Origin: an uncultured Phocaeicola sp.
GTDB lineage: Bacteria; Bacteroidota; Bacteroidia; Bacteroidales; Bacteroidaceae
DNA length: 64,000 bases
Direction: 5' to 3'
NCBI GenBank assembly: GCA_944321015.1
Contig: CALUJS010000009.1
Location: forward strand, 1-64,000
Part shown: one piece after another, positions 28,949 through 38,477 of the stretch
How positions within the stretch are numbered: the first letter of the stretch is position 1
Layout: each line of letters starts with the position of its first letter
The notes under the pieces: generated by a model
What the model was told of the DNA's origin: nothing
What the model saw: the letters and a program-made list of their open reading frames with translations, nothing else
Database searches by the model: none
Position numbers and translations under genes: made by a program

Positions 28949-31159
28949 TTACAATAACTGACGGGATAAGGATGTGGCTTCGTCAAAGAAGCCCGTCCCG
29001 AACGTGTCGCTCAGGTAGCCGTCCTTGCAGATGCCTATTTCCTTGACGTGTGGTTCACCTTCCGCACGCCGGCTTGCATCGGCCTCGTTGACGTAGAGCA
29101 GGGAAACGTCGTCCGGCTCCACGCGCTTCTCCGCCACGAGCACTTGCATCTTGCGAATCAGGTACTCGCTATGCGTTTCGATGAGGAAGCGTATGTTGTA
29201 CTTCTCGTATGCCGCCGCGAACATGTCGGCCAGCAGCGACTGGAACTTGGGATGGAGGTGTATCTCCGGCTCTTCGATGGCAATGACACGCGGTTCATAA
29301 TAGAACTTCAGGGAGTCGCGCTTGTCCGGGTCATCGAAACCGGTAATATGGCCGGTAGGCTCGCCCTTTGCCGTGACGATGACCGTCTCGATCTGCAACA
29401 GGATGGACACGAGCTGGGTGATGCCGTAGCCCTCATCGGCGAGCAGGCTGTCTCCGCTCCCATCGGCACGGTGAAGGAAAAGCTTCACACCCAGCCCGTC
29501 CTCGTCCACCTTGAAAATGATGGACTCGCCGATGCCAAATGCTTTCAAGCATTGGGCGGTAAAATGGTTGAGACGGTAATCTTTCCGCTTGAGCGGACCG
29601 AATGCAGCTTCGTTATGGTCTTCCGCTTTTTGAAGGCGTTTCCCTTCGAAGTAACGTTGCAGGAGCTGGGTGAAGTCGTCCGCCCCGTCGAGCGGATACA
29701 GTCGCTTGACATCCACCCGTGAAGAGCTGACATAGGAGATGTTCCCGCTCCATGCGGGAAGAAGGCATTCCATCACCAGATAGTGGGCAAAAAGGTTCAA
29801 CGCCCCGAACGCGTGATGGCAATAGAAGCCGTTTATACCGTTCAAATACTCGAAATGCTCGTAGTACGGGTTTTTCCGATCATCCGTATAAACTTTGTTG
29901 ACGTTCATCAGCACCTCATACAGGAGGGCGAAGTTGACGGGCGTGTTGCGCCATGCATTGAGCGCTCCTTCCTTTTGTGAGGACACTTCCTGCGGAGTGG
30001 GTGCTCTGACGATAAGCTTTCCATTCTCCAGACCAGAAAAGACTGCAACAGATTCGAAATAGTTTCGCGGGTCGTTATAAATGTGTTGTTGTTGTATGGC
30101 AAGTTTCCTTTTGCCCAATACCGACGGATAGATTTCAAATACCCGAGGATAGATTTCAGAACGCCAGAAATTCTCCAGCTCGTATGTCGAGAGATGGCCC
30201 TTCACTGCTTCTTCCAGGAAACTATCTTCCTTCTGCTGGAAATATTCCCCGAAAGTGGTGCAGCCTGAACCTGCAAAGTCTGCGATAACTTTGTCTAACG
30301 CATCTTGCAGGGAGATACTCAACGTTTTGCCTGCCAATATCTCGCCGGCTATCCTTGCCTTGATGGTTTCCTTGGTGTCATCCTTCAGAGCTTCCACCAG
30401 CGGAATATAGAAGAAAGAGCCGTGCTCTTTCGTCCACTCCAGCACTTGAGGTTCAAACTTCAGTTCTTTGACAATTGTCTCCTTCCTGTCTGTCCCCCGC
30501 AACTGCCTAAGCACATCCCGGAATCTGTCTTTGCTTATCTGCTCCACAAACTCACGGGAATCTCCCTTCTGTTCTTTCACATCTTGCCTTGAGATTCCAT
30601 TGTCTATCCCATCCCCGACGTATAAGCTGAAATAGTTTCGAACGAGATGTTCTGCCAAGATGAAGTCCACGGCAGCCTCCTTTATCAGGTTCAGATTGCA
30701 AGTGCATCCTTTGGGATTCTTGCCAGAGAAATAAATGATACCCTCCTCACACGAGATGGTGAGGCTTTCCAGATAGCCGTTGTTCAATTCGTCGCTCTTG
30801 TCGGCAGAAAATACAAGTTCCACAGTCAAGTCCTTCGACAGCATGAGAGAGTGCACCGTGTAGGCAAAGGTGATTCTTTTGTCTTCCGAACGGCGGTTCA
30901 CGACCTTGTCATAACGCCCAAGCAAGTTATTGGGATAAGTGCCGAAATCGAGTTTGTAAGCATCTAGTCTGATGGGATTGCCGTTCTCGTGATCACGTTT
31001 GATTTGCTTTAGGAAAGAATCCAGCAGAAGTATCGACTTCACGATAGTGCTTTTGCCAGAGCTGTTGCAGCCGGTAAGAATAGTAAGCGGTGCAAGCTTT
31101 ACGTCTACGCCGTTTTCGTCAAACACTCGGAAGTTCTTAATGGTTAGTGTGGTATTCAT
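28949..31159 (-). CDS. DUF3696-type AAA (ABC/SMC-like) ATPase
   Basis: A 736-residue ATPase with Walker A GCNSSGKS (30-37) in the pattern of RecF/SMC/OLD-like proteins (TIKNFRVF, LAPLTILTG). The late Walker B/D-loop region is AIEEPEIHLHPKFQSLLADMF, and ETHSEYLIRKMQ is the DUF3696 hallmark. The middle 400 residues are a poorly conserved insertion with likely coiled coil. Such ATPases sense or bind DNA and gate a partner effector in several defence systems. It follows the WYL regulator by 63 bp and precedes the PLD-like gene by 18 bp. Confidence 0.88.
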   Translation of the reverse strand: MNTTLTIKNFRVFDENGVDVKLAPLTILTGCNSSGKSTIVKSILLLDSFLKQIKRDHENGNPIRLDAYKLDFGTYPNNLLGRYDKVVNRRSEDKRITFAYTVHSLMLSKDLTVELVFSADKSDELNNGYLESLTISCEEGIIYFSGKNPKGCTCNLNLIKEAAVDFILAEHLVRNYFSLYVGDGIDNGISRQDVKEQKGDSREFVEQISKDRFRDVLRQLRGTDRKETIVKELKFEPQVLEWTKEHGSFFYIPLVEALKDDTKETIKARIAGEILAGKTLSISLQDALDKVIADFAGSGCTTFGEYFQQKEDSFLEEAVKGHLSTYELENFWRSEIYPRVFEIYPSVLGKRKLAIQQQHIYNDPRNYFESVAVFSGLENGKLIVRAPTPQEVSSQKEGALNAWRNTPVNFALLYEVLMNVNKVYTDDRKNPYYEHFEYLNGINGFYCHHAFGALNLFAHYLVMECLLPAWSGNISYVSSSRVDVKRLYPLDGADDFTQLLQRYFEGKRLQKAEDHNEAAFGPLKRKDYRLNHFTAQCLKAFGIGESIIFKVDEDGLGVKLFLHRADGSGDSLLADEGYGITQLVSILLQIETVIVTAKGEPTGHITGFDDPDKRDSLKFYYEPRVIAIEEPEIHLHPKFQSLLADMFAAAYEKYNIRFLIETHSEYLIRKMQVLVAEKRVEPDDVSLLYVNEADASRRAEGEPHVKEIGICKDGYLSDTFGTGFFDEATSLSRQLL

Positions 31160-31222
31160 GATATGCTGTGTTTTGTTCGTTGATGTTGCAAAGATAAGGG
31201 CCGCATGCGAACTCTTTGTTCG

Positions 31223-32242
31223 CTACAACAAATAATTTGATTTTAGCCTTATTATTTTTTGCAGAATGACCTCTTTGAGAGATGTAGGAGAAAGAATAAC
31301 CAGTTCATCACCATAAGCCATGATGGCTTGCACCAACTCTACGTTGACCATACAACGCATCCGCAGGAAGCCGCCGCCCGCCAAGTGAGGATGTGTTTCT
31401 CGCAAATGTCCGGTTTCCTCCACGTTCACTTCAGACAAAGACGGATGCATCGGTTTGCTCATCAGATAGGGCAGTCCGCCGGGTGATGCCCAAAGGAGAA
31501 TATCTTCCACCGGACTATCATTATTATAGGTAACGCCCACAATGTGCTCGAAGCGTTCCTGCAAGTCCACCGGGCAATCCTTGTACTTGTCGGCAGGGCA
31601 AGGTGTGAAACCGTCTATCCGGTCGAGCGCGAAGGTGAGGATGAAGCCGTCGCTGTCGGCAGCGCAAATCAGGAACCAGCGGTTGTTGTATTGCTTCAGC
31701 AGGTAGGGGTGTACCTTCACGCGCTTTTGCGCCTCGCCGAAACGGTGATAGGCCAAGTCGATAACTTGCCTGACAGATATGGCCGTGAAGAGTCGGCCCA
31801 ACAGATTGGAATCTTTCATTTTGACAGAAGCAAAACTGATGACAGGAGATTGGCTCCTTGTGCCAAGCATGGCTTTCAGCCCGTCCAGCCAGGTAAAATT
31901 GTCCAGCCCGTCAAACTGTCCTATCGTGTCAAGCACTTCACGCAACAATGCTATCTCATCGTCTGTGAGTTTTTTGGTAAAGATGGAGTAGCCCGGTTCT
32001 TTGTAACGGATGACGCACTTACCTGCATATGTAAATCGTTCCAGTTCCGCTCGGAAAGGAGCGTCTTCTAAGAAATTCAAGTCTTTTTCCACGCTTCGTT
32101 GGCAAACAGGCAGGTAGCCGTCGCGCTCTAAACGGGCGTTACATTTATCAGTCAGTTCATGTATATCATAATAATGGTGCTTGTCAGACAGTAGCTCGTC
32201 CAAATACTTATAGCGTATTACTGCATTTTTATTGGCTGGCAT
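31223..32242 (-). CDS. WYL-domain transcriptional regulator
   Basis: A 339-residue regulator: N-terminal winged-helix DNA-binding part (1-85), WYL domain (about 145-240; RFGEAQKRVKVHPYLLKQYNNRWFLIC, then FALDRIDGF) and a C-terminal WCX part. WYL proteins bind nucleic-acid ligands and often repress defence operons (BrxR- and CapW-like). The start at 32242 is right for the fold and follows a 14-bp palindrome at 32252-32265, a likely autoregulatory operator. The longer frame would cross the terminator of the neighbouring gene. First gene of the operon running to 23741. Confidence 0.9.
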   Translation of the reverse strand: MPANKNAVIRYKYLDELLSDKHHYYDIHELTDKCNARLERDGYLPVCQRSVEKDLNFLEDAPFRAELERFTYAGKCVIRYKEPGYSIFTKKLTDDEIALLREVLDTIGQFDGLDNFTWLDGLKAMLGTRSQSPVISFASVKMKDSNLLGRLFTAISVRQVIDLAYHRFGEAQKRVKVHPYLLKQYNNRWFLICAADSDGFILTFALDRIDGFTPCPADKYKDCPVDLQERFEHIVGVTYNNDSPVEDILLWASPGGLPYLMSKPMHPSLSEVNVEETGHLRETHPHLAGGGFLRMRCMVNVELVQAIMAYGDELVILSPTSLKEVILQKIIRLKSNYLL

Positions 32243-32251
32243 AATTCTTTG

Positions 32252-32265
32252 TAACTTTAAAGTTA
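32252..32265. promoter_or_regulatory. 14-bp palindrome, candidate WYL operator
   Basis: TAACTTTAAAGTTA is a perfect palindrome 9 bp before the WYL start codon. On the minus strand TATAACTT overlaps it and may be part of a weak promoter. Binding here would block transcription or translation start. Confidence 0.5.
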
Positions 32266-32275
32266 TAGGATTTAA

Positions 32276-32315
32276 ACGGACGACACAGTTTATGACAATG
32301 CGCTGTGTCGTCCGT
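32276..32315 (-). terminator. Terminator of the M3 peptidase gene
   Basis: ACGGACGACACAG at 32276-32288 pairs perfectly with CTGTGTCGTCCGT at 32303-32315; the minus strand continues TTTAAAT. It lies about 30 nt past the peptidase stop. Confidence 0.85.
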
Positions 32316-32343
32316 GTTTCCGGCAAGCGTCTTCCGTTCCTGC

Positions 32344-34437
32344 CTACTTCAGTCCGTGTGCCTTGAGGAGCGGCTCGATACTTGGTTCGGCTCCGCGGAA
32401 GGTCACGTAGAGTTTCATGGGGTCGTCCGAACCGCCTTTCTCCAGAATGTTTTGGCGGAAGGAGGTGGCGGTAGCAGGGTCGAAAATGCCATGCTCCTTG
32501 AATGCCTCGAAGGCATCGGCCACAAGGCGGTCGGCCCACAGGTAGCTGTAATATCCGGCATCATATCCGCCCATGATGTGGTTGTAGTAAGTGGAGCGGT
32601 AGCGCGGAGCTATTTGCGGGATGAGGCCGAGCTTGTCCATGGCTTGCTTTTCAAAGGCGGTGATGTCCAGCCCGTCGGTCGAGGTGAGGGTGTGGTATTC
32701 CATGTCGAGCAGAGCGGCGGCAAGGCGTTCGGTGATGAGGAAGCCCTGGTTGAACAGTGCCTGTTTCTCGATTTTGGCTATCAGTTCATCGGGGATGGGC
32801 TGGCGTGTCTGGTAATGCTTGGCGTAGACCTTCAGCACTTCGGGAGCCAATGCCCAGTTTTCCATGATTTGCGAGGGCAGTTCCACAAAGTCGCGGGCCA
32901 CGGCAGTGCCCGACGTGCCTTTGTATTGGCATTGCGTGAGCAGGCCGTGGAGGGCGTGTCCGAACTCGTGGAACATGGTGCACGTTTCGTCGAGCGTCAG
33001 CAGCGAAGGCATGTCGCCTGCGGGCTTGGTGAAGCTGGCCACGTTGTAGATGAGCGGGCGCGTCTGTCCGTCGGCTTCGCGGAAGTTGCTCATCCAGGCG
33101 CCGCTGCGCTTTCCGGCACGGGGCATGTAGTCGCGGTAGAAGATGCCGAGCAGGGAACCGTCGGCGTCTTTCACGATGAAAGTCTTCACGTCGGGGTTAT
33201 AGACGGGGATGCTGTCGGTCGGCGTGAGGGTAATGCCGTAGAGCTTGTTCACCACGTAGCACAGTCCGTTCCACACGTCGTCCTGGCTGAAGTAGGGCTT
33301 CACTTCGTCCTCGTTGAGGTCGTACTTCTCCTTGCGGAGCTTCTCGCTGTAGTACCACCAGTCCCATGCTTCGAGCTTCTCGCCGCGTCCTTCGCGGTCC
33401 ATGATGGCCTGCAGTTCGGCAGCCTCAGCCTTGGCGTTGCGGATGGAGTATCCCCAAAGGTTGTGCAGGAAGTCCATGACGGTCTCCGGTGTCTTGGCCA
33501 TGTTGTCGGCAAGCACGTATTCGGCGTGGTTCTTGTATCCCAACAGGTTGGCTTTCTCCAGACGCAGGGTGAGAATTTGTTTCAGAATGTCCTTGTTGTC
33601 GTTCTCATCGTCGTGATTGGCCAGATTGGTGTAGGCTTGGTAGATGTCGCGGCGCAGTTCGCGGTTTTGCGCGTACTGGAGCAGGGGCAGGCGGCTGGAT
33701 TCCTGCAGGGTGAACACCCATTTGCCCTCCATGCCCTGTGCTTCGGCTTCGTGTGCGGCTCCGGCAATGACGGCTTCGGGCAGTCCGGCAAGGTCTTCTT
33801 CCTTGTCGATGACCAGGCGGTAGGCATTGTTATCGGCCAGGATGTGGTTGCCGAAGGCGATGGTGAGGGTGGAGAGCTGTTGGTTGATTTCGCGCAGGCG
33901 TTGCTGCTTGTCGGCATCGAGCGACGCGCCGGAGCGAACGAAGCGCTTGTAATACTTGTCGAGCAGGAAATGCTGTTCGGTGGTGAGTTTCAGGGTGCCT
34001 TCCTCCTCCTGTTCGTGGAGGGCGGCAATGCGTTTGTAAAGGTCTGCGTTCAGGTAGATGTTGTCCTGATGTTCGGCCAACTTTGGAGCAATCCGGTTCT
34101 GGAGGGCGACGAGGCTGTCGTTGGTGTCGGCTTCGGTCAGGGCGAAGAACACGCCGCTCACGCGGAAAAGGATTTCGCCGCTGTTGTCCAGCGCGACGAC
34201 GGTATTCTCAAACGTCGGGGCCTCCGCGTTCCGGACTATCGAGTCGATTTCCCGGTTCTGTTGCTCAATGCCCTTCAGGAAGGCGGGTTCGTAGTGTTCA
34301 AAACGTATCCGGCCGAAGTCCGGTGTGGCATAGGGCGTCCGGAACTCGGTCAGGAAAGGGTTGGACGCCGGGTCCTCCTGCTGGCCGCAAGCACAAATCA
34401 GGCAACTCATGGCTGCTGCAATCATAAATGTTCTCAT
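32344..34437 (-). CDS. dcp: M3-family peptidyl-dipeptidase (Dcp-like), lipoprotein
   Basis: A 697-residue zinc metallopeptidase of the M3 family. The zinc motif is MFHEFGHALHGLL, with ELPSQIMENWA supplying the third ligand Glu downstream, and YYNHIMGGYDAGYYSYLWA the substrate-contact region. This order is typical of peptidyl-dipeptidase Dcp, which removes dipeptides from C-termini. The N-terminus has a lipoprotein signal ending LICAC, so it works in the periplasm or on a membrane, unlike cytoplasmic E. coli Dcp. The start at 34437 is chosen for the signal. A TATCTTTG box lies at 34490-34483 on the minus strand, and a terminator lies at 32276-32315. Confidence 0.95.
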   Translation of the reverse strand: MRTFMIAAAMSCLICACGQQEDPASNPFLTEFRTPYATPDFGRIRFEHYEPAFLKGIEQQNREIDSIVRNAEAPTFENTVVALDNSGEILFRVSGVFFALTEADTNDSLVALQNRIAPKLAEHQDNIYLNADLYKRIAALHEQEEEGTLKLTTEQHFLLDKYYKRFVRSGASLDADKQQRLREINQQLSTLTIAFGNHILADNNAYRLVIDKEEDLAGLPEAVIAGAAHEAEAQGMEGKWVFTLQESSRLPLLQYAQNRELRRDIYQAYTNLANHDDENDNKDILKQILTLRLEKANLLGYKNHAEYVLADNMAKTPETVMDFLHNLWGYSIRNAKAEAAELQAIMDREGRGEKLEAWDWWYYSEKLRKEKYDLNEDEVKPYFSQDDVWNGLCYVVNKLYGITLTPTDSIPVYNPDVKTFIVKDADGSLLGIFYRDYMPRAGKRSGAWMSNFREADGQTRPLIYNVASFTKPAGDMPSLLTLDETCTMFHEFGHALHGLLTQCQYKGTSGTAVARDFVELPSQIMENWALAPEVLKVYAKHYQTRQPIPDELIAKIEKQALFNQGFLITERLAAALLDMEYHTLTSTDGLDITAFEKQAMDKLGLIPQIAPRYRSTYYNHIMGGYDAGYYSYLWADRLVADAFEAFKEHGIFDPATATSFRQNILEKGGSDDPMKLYVTFRGAEPSIEPLLKAHGLK

Positions 34438-34601
34438 GTGTATATTATTATGGTTTAAATGTTGAGCGTATTCCGTTGGGCACAAAGATAGATTAATTCC
34501 GTTTGAGTCGTGCTTCCGGCAACATTTTTTTGTCATTTTGTTATTTGCGGGATGCGACAAGGGCTTATGTTCTCATGCACAGGCACATCCGCCGCGACAA
34601 A

Positions 34602-34634
34602 GTTTGTGTATGCAAAGAAACTTCTGTATTTTCG
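34602..34634 (+). promoter_or_regulatory. Candidate promoter of the OmpA-PEP operon
   Basis: TTTG at 34602-34605, a 21-bp spacer and TATTTTCG at 34627-34634 (one mismatch to TAnnTTTG), 30 bp before the start codon at 34664. Confidence 0.55.
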
Positions 34635-34663
34635 CGGGGAAACCGGAACAATTCGTAATTATC

Positions 34664-35509
34664 ATGAAACCTATCCTATTTTCGTGTGCCGCAATGGCTT
34701 TGTTGCTGTGCACATCTTGTGTGACCAAAGAGAAATACATGCTTGCCGAGAACGGCCGGCTGGAAGCATTGGCCCGCGCCGAACGACTGAATAGCGAACT
34801 GAACGTAGCACGCACGGAAAATTCACGACTGAACGACTGTCTGGCGCAGCTCTGCCGCGACACGACCCGTCTGGCTGCAAACATACGCACATACCAGCAG
34901 ATGCTGGCCGGCAACGTGGATTCGCAAGAAAAACTGACCGCCATGCTGAACAAGAAAATGCAGCAGCTGGCCGAGCGCGAGAACACCATCAATGAGCTGG
35001 AGGGCATGATAGCCGACCAACAGGAGAAGGTGAGAAACCTGCTCAGCAGCGTGAAGGATGCCTTGCTGGGATTCAACAGCGACGAACTGACCGTGCGCGA
35101 GGAGAATGGCAAAGTGTATGTGGCCATGAGCGACAAGCTTCTGTTCCAGTCCGGCAGCGCCACGGTGGACAAGCGCGGCAAGGAAGCGCTGGCCAAACTG
35201 GCCGAGGTGCTCAACCGGCAGACGAACATCGACGTGTACATCGAGGGGCACACCGACAGCAAGCCGATACACAACGCCCGTTTCCATGACAACTGGGACC
35301 TGAGCGTCATCCGCGCCACGTCGGTTGTGCGCATCCTTACGGAAGAGTATGGCGTCAGCCCGCTCCAGATACAGCCCTGCGGACGCGGCGAGCACATGCC
35401 GCTGGCCGACAACGAGACTGCCGACGGACGCGCACGCAACCGCCGTACCGAAATCATCATGGCTCCGAAACTCGACGAGCTGTATAACCTAATGAAGAGC
35501 GAAGAATGA
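34664..35509 (+). CDS. OmpA-family lipoprotein
   Basis: A 281-residue protein: lipoprotein signal ending LCTSC (Cys19), a long coiled coil (about 25-135), and a C-terminal OmpA peptidoglycan-binding domain (about 155-270; LLFQSGSATVD, YIEGHTDSKP, RNRRTEIIM). It would be anchored in the outer membrane and bind the cell wall. The start at 34664 lies just after a promoter and fits the signal; a frame starting at 34538 is rejected. The stop overlaps the next gene's start by four bases (ATGA), so the two are co-translated. Confidence 0.9.
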   Translation: MKPILFSCAAMALLLCTSCVTKEKYMLAENGRLEALARAERLNSELNVARTENSRLNDCLAQLCRDTTRLAANIRTYQQMLAGNVDSQEKLTAMLNKKMQQLAERENTINELEGMIADQQEKVRNLLSSVKDALLGFNSDELTVREENGKVYVAMSDKLLFQSGSATVDKRGKEALAKLAEVLNRQTNIDVYIEGHTDSKPIHNARFHDNWDLSVIRATSVVRILTEEYGVSPLQIQPCGRGEHMPLADNETADGRARNRRTEIIMAPKLDELYNLMKSEE

Positions 35510-38463
35510 TAAACAAGCTGAAGCAACAGCTCAACCAGCTTTATTTCAAAGATACGTCCTTCGTCGACCTGATGACGAAGCGCATCTTCAACGTGCTGCT
35601 GGTGGCTAATCCCTATGATGCGTTCATGCTCGAAGACGACGGACGCATCGACGAAAAACTGTTCAATGAATACATGAACCTGAGCCTCCGCTATCCGCCC
35701 CGCTTCACGCAGGTGTCCACCATGGAAGAGGCGTGGCAGAAGCTCGACGGAATGAACTATGACCTGGTCATCTGTATGCCGGGAAGCGACAACAGCGATG
35801 CCTTCGACATAGCCCACAGCATCAAAGACCGTTTCCCCGCCATCCCGCTGGTGGTGCTCACTCCGTTCTCGCACGGCATCACGGCCCGCATGGAGCACGA
35901 AGACCTGAGCATCTTCGAGTACGTGTTCTGCTGGCTGGGCAACACGGACCTGCTGCTCTCCATCATCAAGCTCATCGAGGACAAGATGAACCTGGAGCAC
36001 GATGTGAAAGAGGTAGGCGTGCAGATGATTCTGGTGGTGGAGGACTCCATCCGTTTCTACTCCTCCCTGCTTCCCAACCTCTATCGTTTCGTGATAGAAC
36101 AGAGCAAGGAGTTCGCCACCGAGGCGCTCAACGCCCACCAACGCACGCTCCGCATGCGAGGCCGTCCCAAAATCATCTTGGCGCGTACGTATGAGGAAGC
36201 CCTTTCGCTCTATGAGCAATACAGCGGCAACATGTTGGGAGTCATCTCCGACGCTTCATTTCCCCGCAATGGAGAGAAAGACCCCAACGCCGGCGCGCGT
36301 CTGCTGACAGAAATCCGGGCACGCGACCCTTACCTACCGCTCATCATGGACTCTTCGGAGAGCGCCAATGCCGAGTTTGCCCACCGCTGCGGAGCCAGCT
36401 TCGTGGACAAGAACTCCAAGAAGATGGATGTGGACCTGCGCCAGGCGGTGTCGGAGAATTTCGGCTTCGGCGACTTCGTGTTCCGCGACCCGGCTACAAT
36501 GAAAGAGATAGCCCGTGTGCGCAACCTCAAGGATTTGCAGAACATCATCTTCACCGTGCCGCGCGAATCGCTTCATTACCACATCACGCGCAACCACATT
36601 TCCCGCTGGCTTTACTCCCGCGCCATGTTCCCGGTAGCCGAGTTCCTGAAAAGCATTACATGCGATTCCTATCAGGACGTGGATGCCCACCGTCAAATTA
36701 TCTTCGATGCCATCGTGAAATACCGCAAGATGAAGAACCGCGGCGTAGTGGCGGAGTTCATCAAAGAACGTTTCGACAGCTATTCCAACTTCGCCCGCAT
36801 CGGTGAAGGCTCGCTGGGAGGCAAAGGCCGCGGCCTGGCCTTCATCGACAACCTCGTGAAGCGTCATGCGGAGTTCGAGTCGTTCGAGAGCGCCACGGTG
36901 ACCATCCCCAAGACGGTCGTGCTCTGTACGGACATCTTCGACGAGTTCATGAACACGAACAACCTCTATCAGATAGCATTGAGCGACGTGTCCAACGACA
37001 TCATCTTGCGCCACTTCCTGCGTGCCAAGTTGCCCGACCGGCTCATTGACGACTTCTTTGCCTTCTTTGAAGCAGTAAAGGCACCCATTGCCGTCCGCTC
37101 TTCCAGCTTGTTGGAAGATTCGCACTACCAGCCTTTCGCCGGCATCTATTCCACCTACATGATTCCCTATCTGGAGGACAAGTACGAGATGCTCCGCATG
37201 TTGAGCGACGCCATCAAGGGCGTATATGCCTCGGTCTACTACAAAGACAGCAAGGCCTACATGCAGGCCACACGCAACGTCATCGACCAAGAGAAGATGG
37301 CCGTCATCCTGCAGGAAGTGGTGGGCAGACAATATGGCGACCGCTATTATCCCACCATGTCGGGCGTGGCCCGTTCGCTCAACTATTACCCCATCGGAGA
37401 GGAAAAGGCCGAAGAGGGCATCGTGAATCTGGCGCTCGGACTGGGCAAGTATATCGTGGACGGCGGCCTGACGCTGCGCGTAAGTCCCTATCATCCCAAC
37501 AAGGTGTTGCAGACCAGCGAACTGGACATGGCCTTGCGGGAGACGCAGACGCAATTCTATGCCCTCGACCTGAAGAACGCCGGCGAAAACTTCTCGGTGG
37601 ACGACGGATTCAACATCCTGAAACTTCCCGTTAAGGAAGCCGAGAAGGACGGTTCGCTCAATTACATCGCATCGACCTATGACCCCTATGACATGGTGCT
37701 CCGCGACGGAATCTATCCCGGCGGACGCAAGGTCATCACCTTTGCCAACGTCCTGCAACACGACGTGTTCCCCTTGGCCGACATCCTGCGCCTGTGCCAG
37801 CAATACGGACAGAGCGAGATGCGCCGCCCGGTGGAGATAGAGTTTGCCGTGAACCTGAACAACGACCGCACCGGCACCTTCTATCTGCTTCAGATACGCC
37901 CCATCGTGGACTGCAAGGAGATGCTGGAGGAAGATTTGGCCGCCATCCCCGACGAGGCTACGCTCATCCGCTCGAACAACTCGCTCGGACACGGCATCAT
38001 GGACGAGATGCAGGACATTGTCTACGTGAAGACCGACGGCTATTCGGCCTCCAACAACCAGCTCATAGCCTACGACATCGAGAAGCTCAACGACATGTTC
38101 CTGCGCGAAGGCAAGAACTACATCCTCGTCGGCCCGGGCCGTTGGGGCAGCAGCGACACGTGGCTGGGCATTCCCGTGAAGTGGCCGCACATCTCCGCCG
38201 CCCGCGTCATCGTGGAAGCCGGACTGACGAACTACCGCGTAGACCCCAGCCAGGGCACGCATTTCTTCCAGAACCTGACTTCCTTCGGCGTGGGTTACTT
38301 CACGGTCAATGCCTACCGCAACGACGGTGTGTACAACCAGGCTTATCTGGATTCGCTGCCCGCCGCACACGAGACGAAGTTCCTCCGCCACGTGCACTTC
38401 GACCATCCGCTCACCGTCAAGATGGACGGCAAGAAGAACCTCGGCGTGGTGATGATGCCGTGA
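35506..38463 (+). CDS. PEP/pyruvate-binding-domain protein with receiver-like N-terminus
   Basis: A 985-residue cytoplasmic protein. Two segments in the first 350 residues look like response-regulator receiver folds (IFNVLLVANPYDAFML, ILVVEDSIRFYSSLLP) with partly lost acidic pockets. Then comes the ATP-grasp part of PEP synthase/PPDK (about 430-800): GEGSLGGKGRGLAFI, APIAVRSSSLLEDS, FYLLQIRPI. The phospho-histidine and PEP-binding TIM-barrel domains are absent. A C-terminal segment with GPGRWGSSDTWLGIPV ends the protein. The reaction is unknown; it may phosphorylate a partner. It is coupled to the OmpA gene. A 22-bp repeat array begins right after the stop. Confidence 0.85.
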   Translation: MINKLKQQLNQLYFKDTSFVDLMTKRIFNVLLVANPYDAFMLEDDGRIDEKLFNEYMNLSLRYPPRFTQVSTMEEAWQKLDGMNYDLVICMPGSDNSDAFDIAHSIKDRFPAIPLVVLTPFSHGITARMEHEDLSIFEYVFCWLGNTDLLLSIIKLIEDKMNLEHDVKEVGVQMILVVEDSIRFYSSLLPNLYRFVIEQSKEFATEALNAHQRTLRMRGRPKIILARTYEEALSLYEQYSGNMLGVISDASFPRNGEKDPNAGARLLTEIRARDPYLPLIMDSSESANAEFAHRCGASFVDKNSKKMDVDLRQAVSENFGFGDFVFRDPATMKEIARVRNLKDLQNIIFTVPRESLHYHITRNHISRWLYSRAMFPVAEFLKSITCDSYQDVDAHRQIIFDAIVKYRKMKNRGVVAEFIKERFDSYSNFARIGEGSLGGKGRGLAFIDNLVKRHAEFESFESATVTIPKTVVLCTDIFDEFMNTNNLYQIALSDVSNDIILRHFLRAKLPDRLIDDFFAFFEAVKAPIAVRSSSLLEDSHYQPFAGIYSTYMIPYLEDKYEMLRMLSDAIKGVYASVYYKDSKAYMQATRNVIDQEKMAVILQEVVGRQYGDRYYPTMSGVARSLNYYPIGEEKAEEGIVNLALGLGKYIVDGGLTLRVSPYHPNKVLQTSELDMALRETQTQFYALDLKNAGENFSVDDGFNILKLPVKEAEKDGSLNYIASTYDPYDMVLRDGIYPGGRKVITFANVLQHDVFPLADILRLCQQYGQSEMRRPVEIEFAVNLNNDRTGTFYLLQIRPIVDCKEMLEEDLAAIPDEATLIRSNNSLGHGIMDEMQDIVYVKTDGYSASNNQLIAYDIEKLNDMFLREGKNYILVGPGRWGSSDTWLGIPVKWPHISAARVIVEAGLTNYRVDPSQGTHFFQNLTSFGVGYFTVNAYRNDGVYNQAYLDSLPAAHETKFLRHVHFDHPLTVKMDGKKNLGVVMMP

Positions 38464-38477
38464 GCCCGCGAGCGGGA

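Noticed and set aside
32305..34458. 717-codon open frame opposite the M3 peptidase gene
   Set aside because: Antisense shadow of a conserved metallopeptidase with its own terminator and promoter on the other strand.
35757..36050. Small minus-strand ORF within the PEP-domain gene
   Set aside because: Ser/Met-rich antisense translation with no motif; inside a conserved plus-strand gene.
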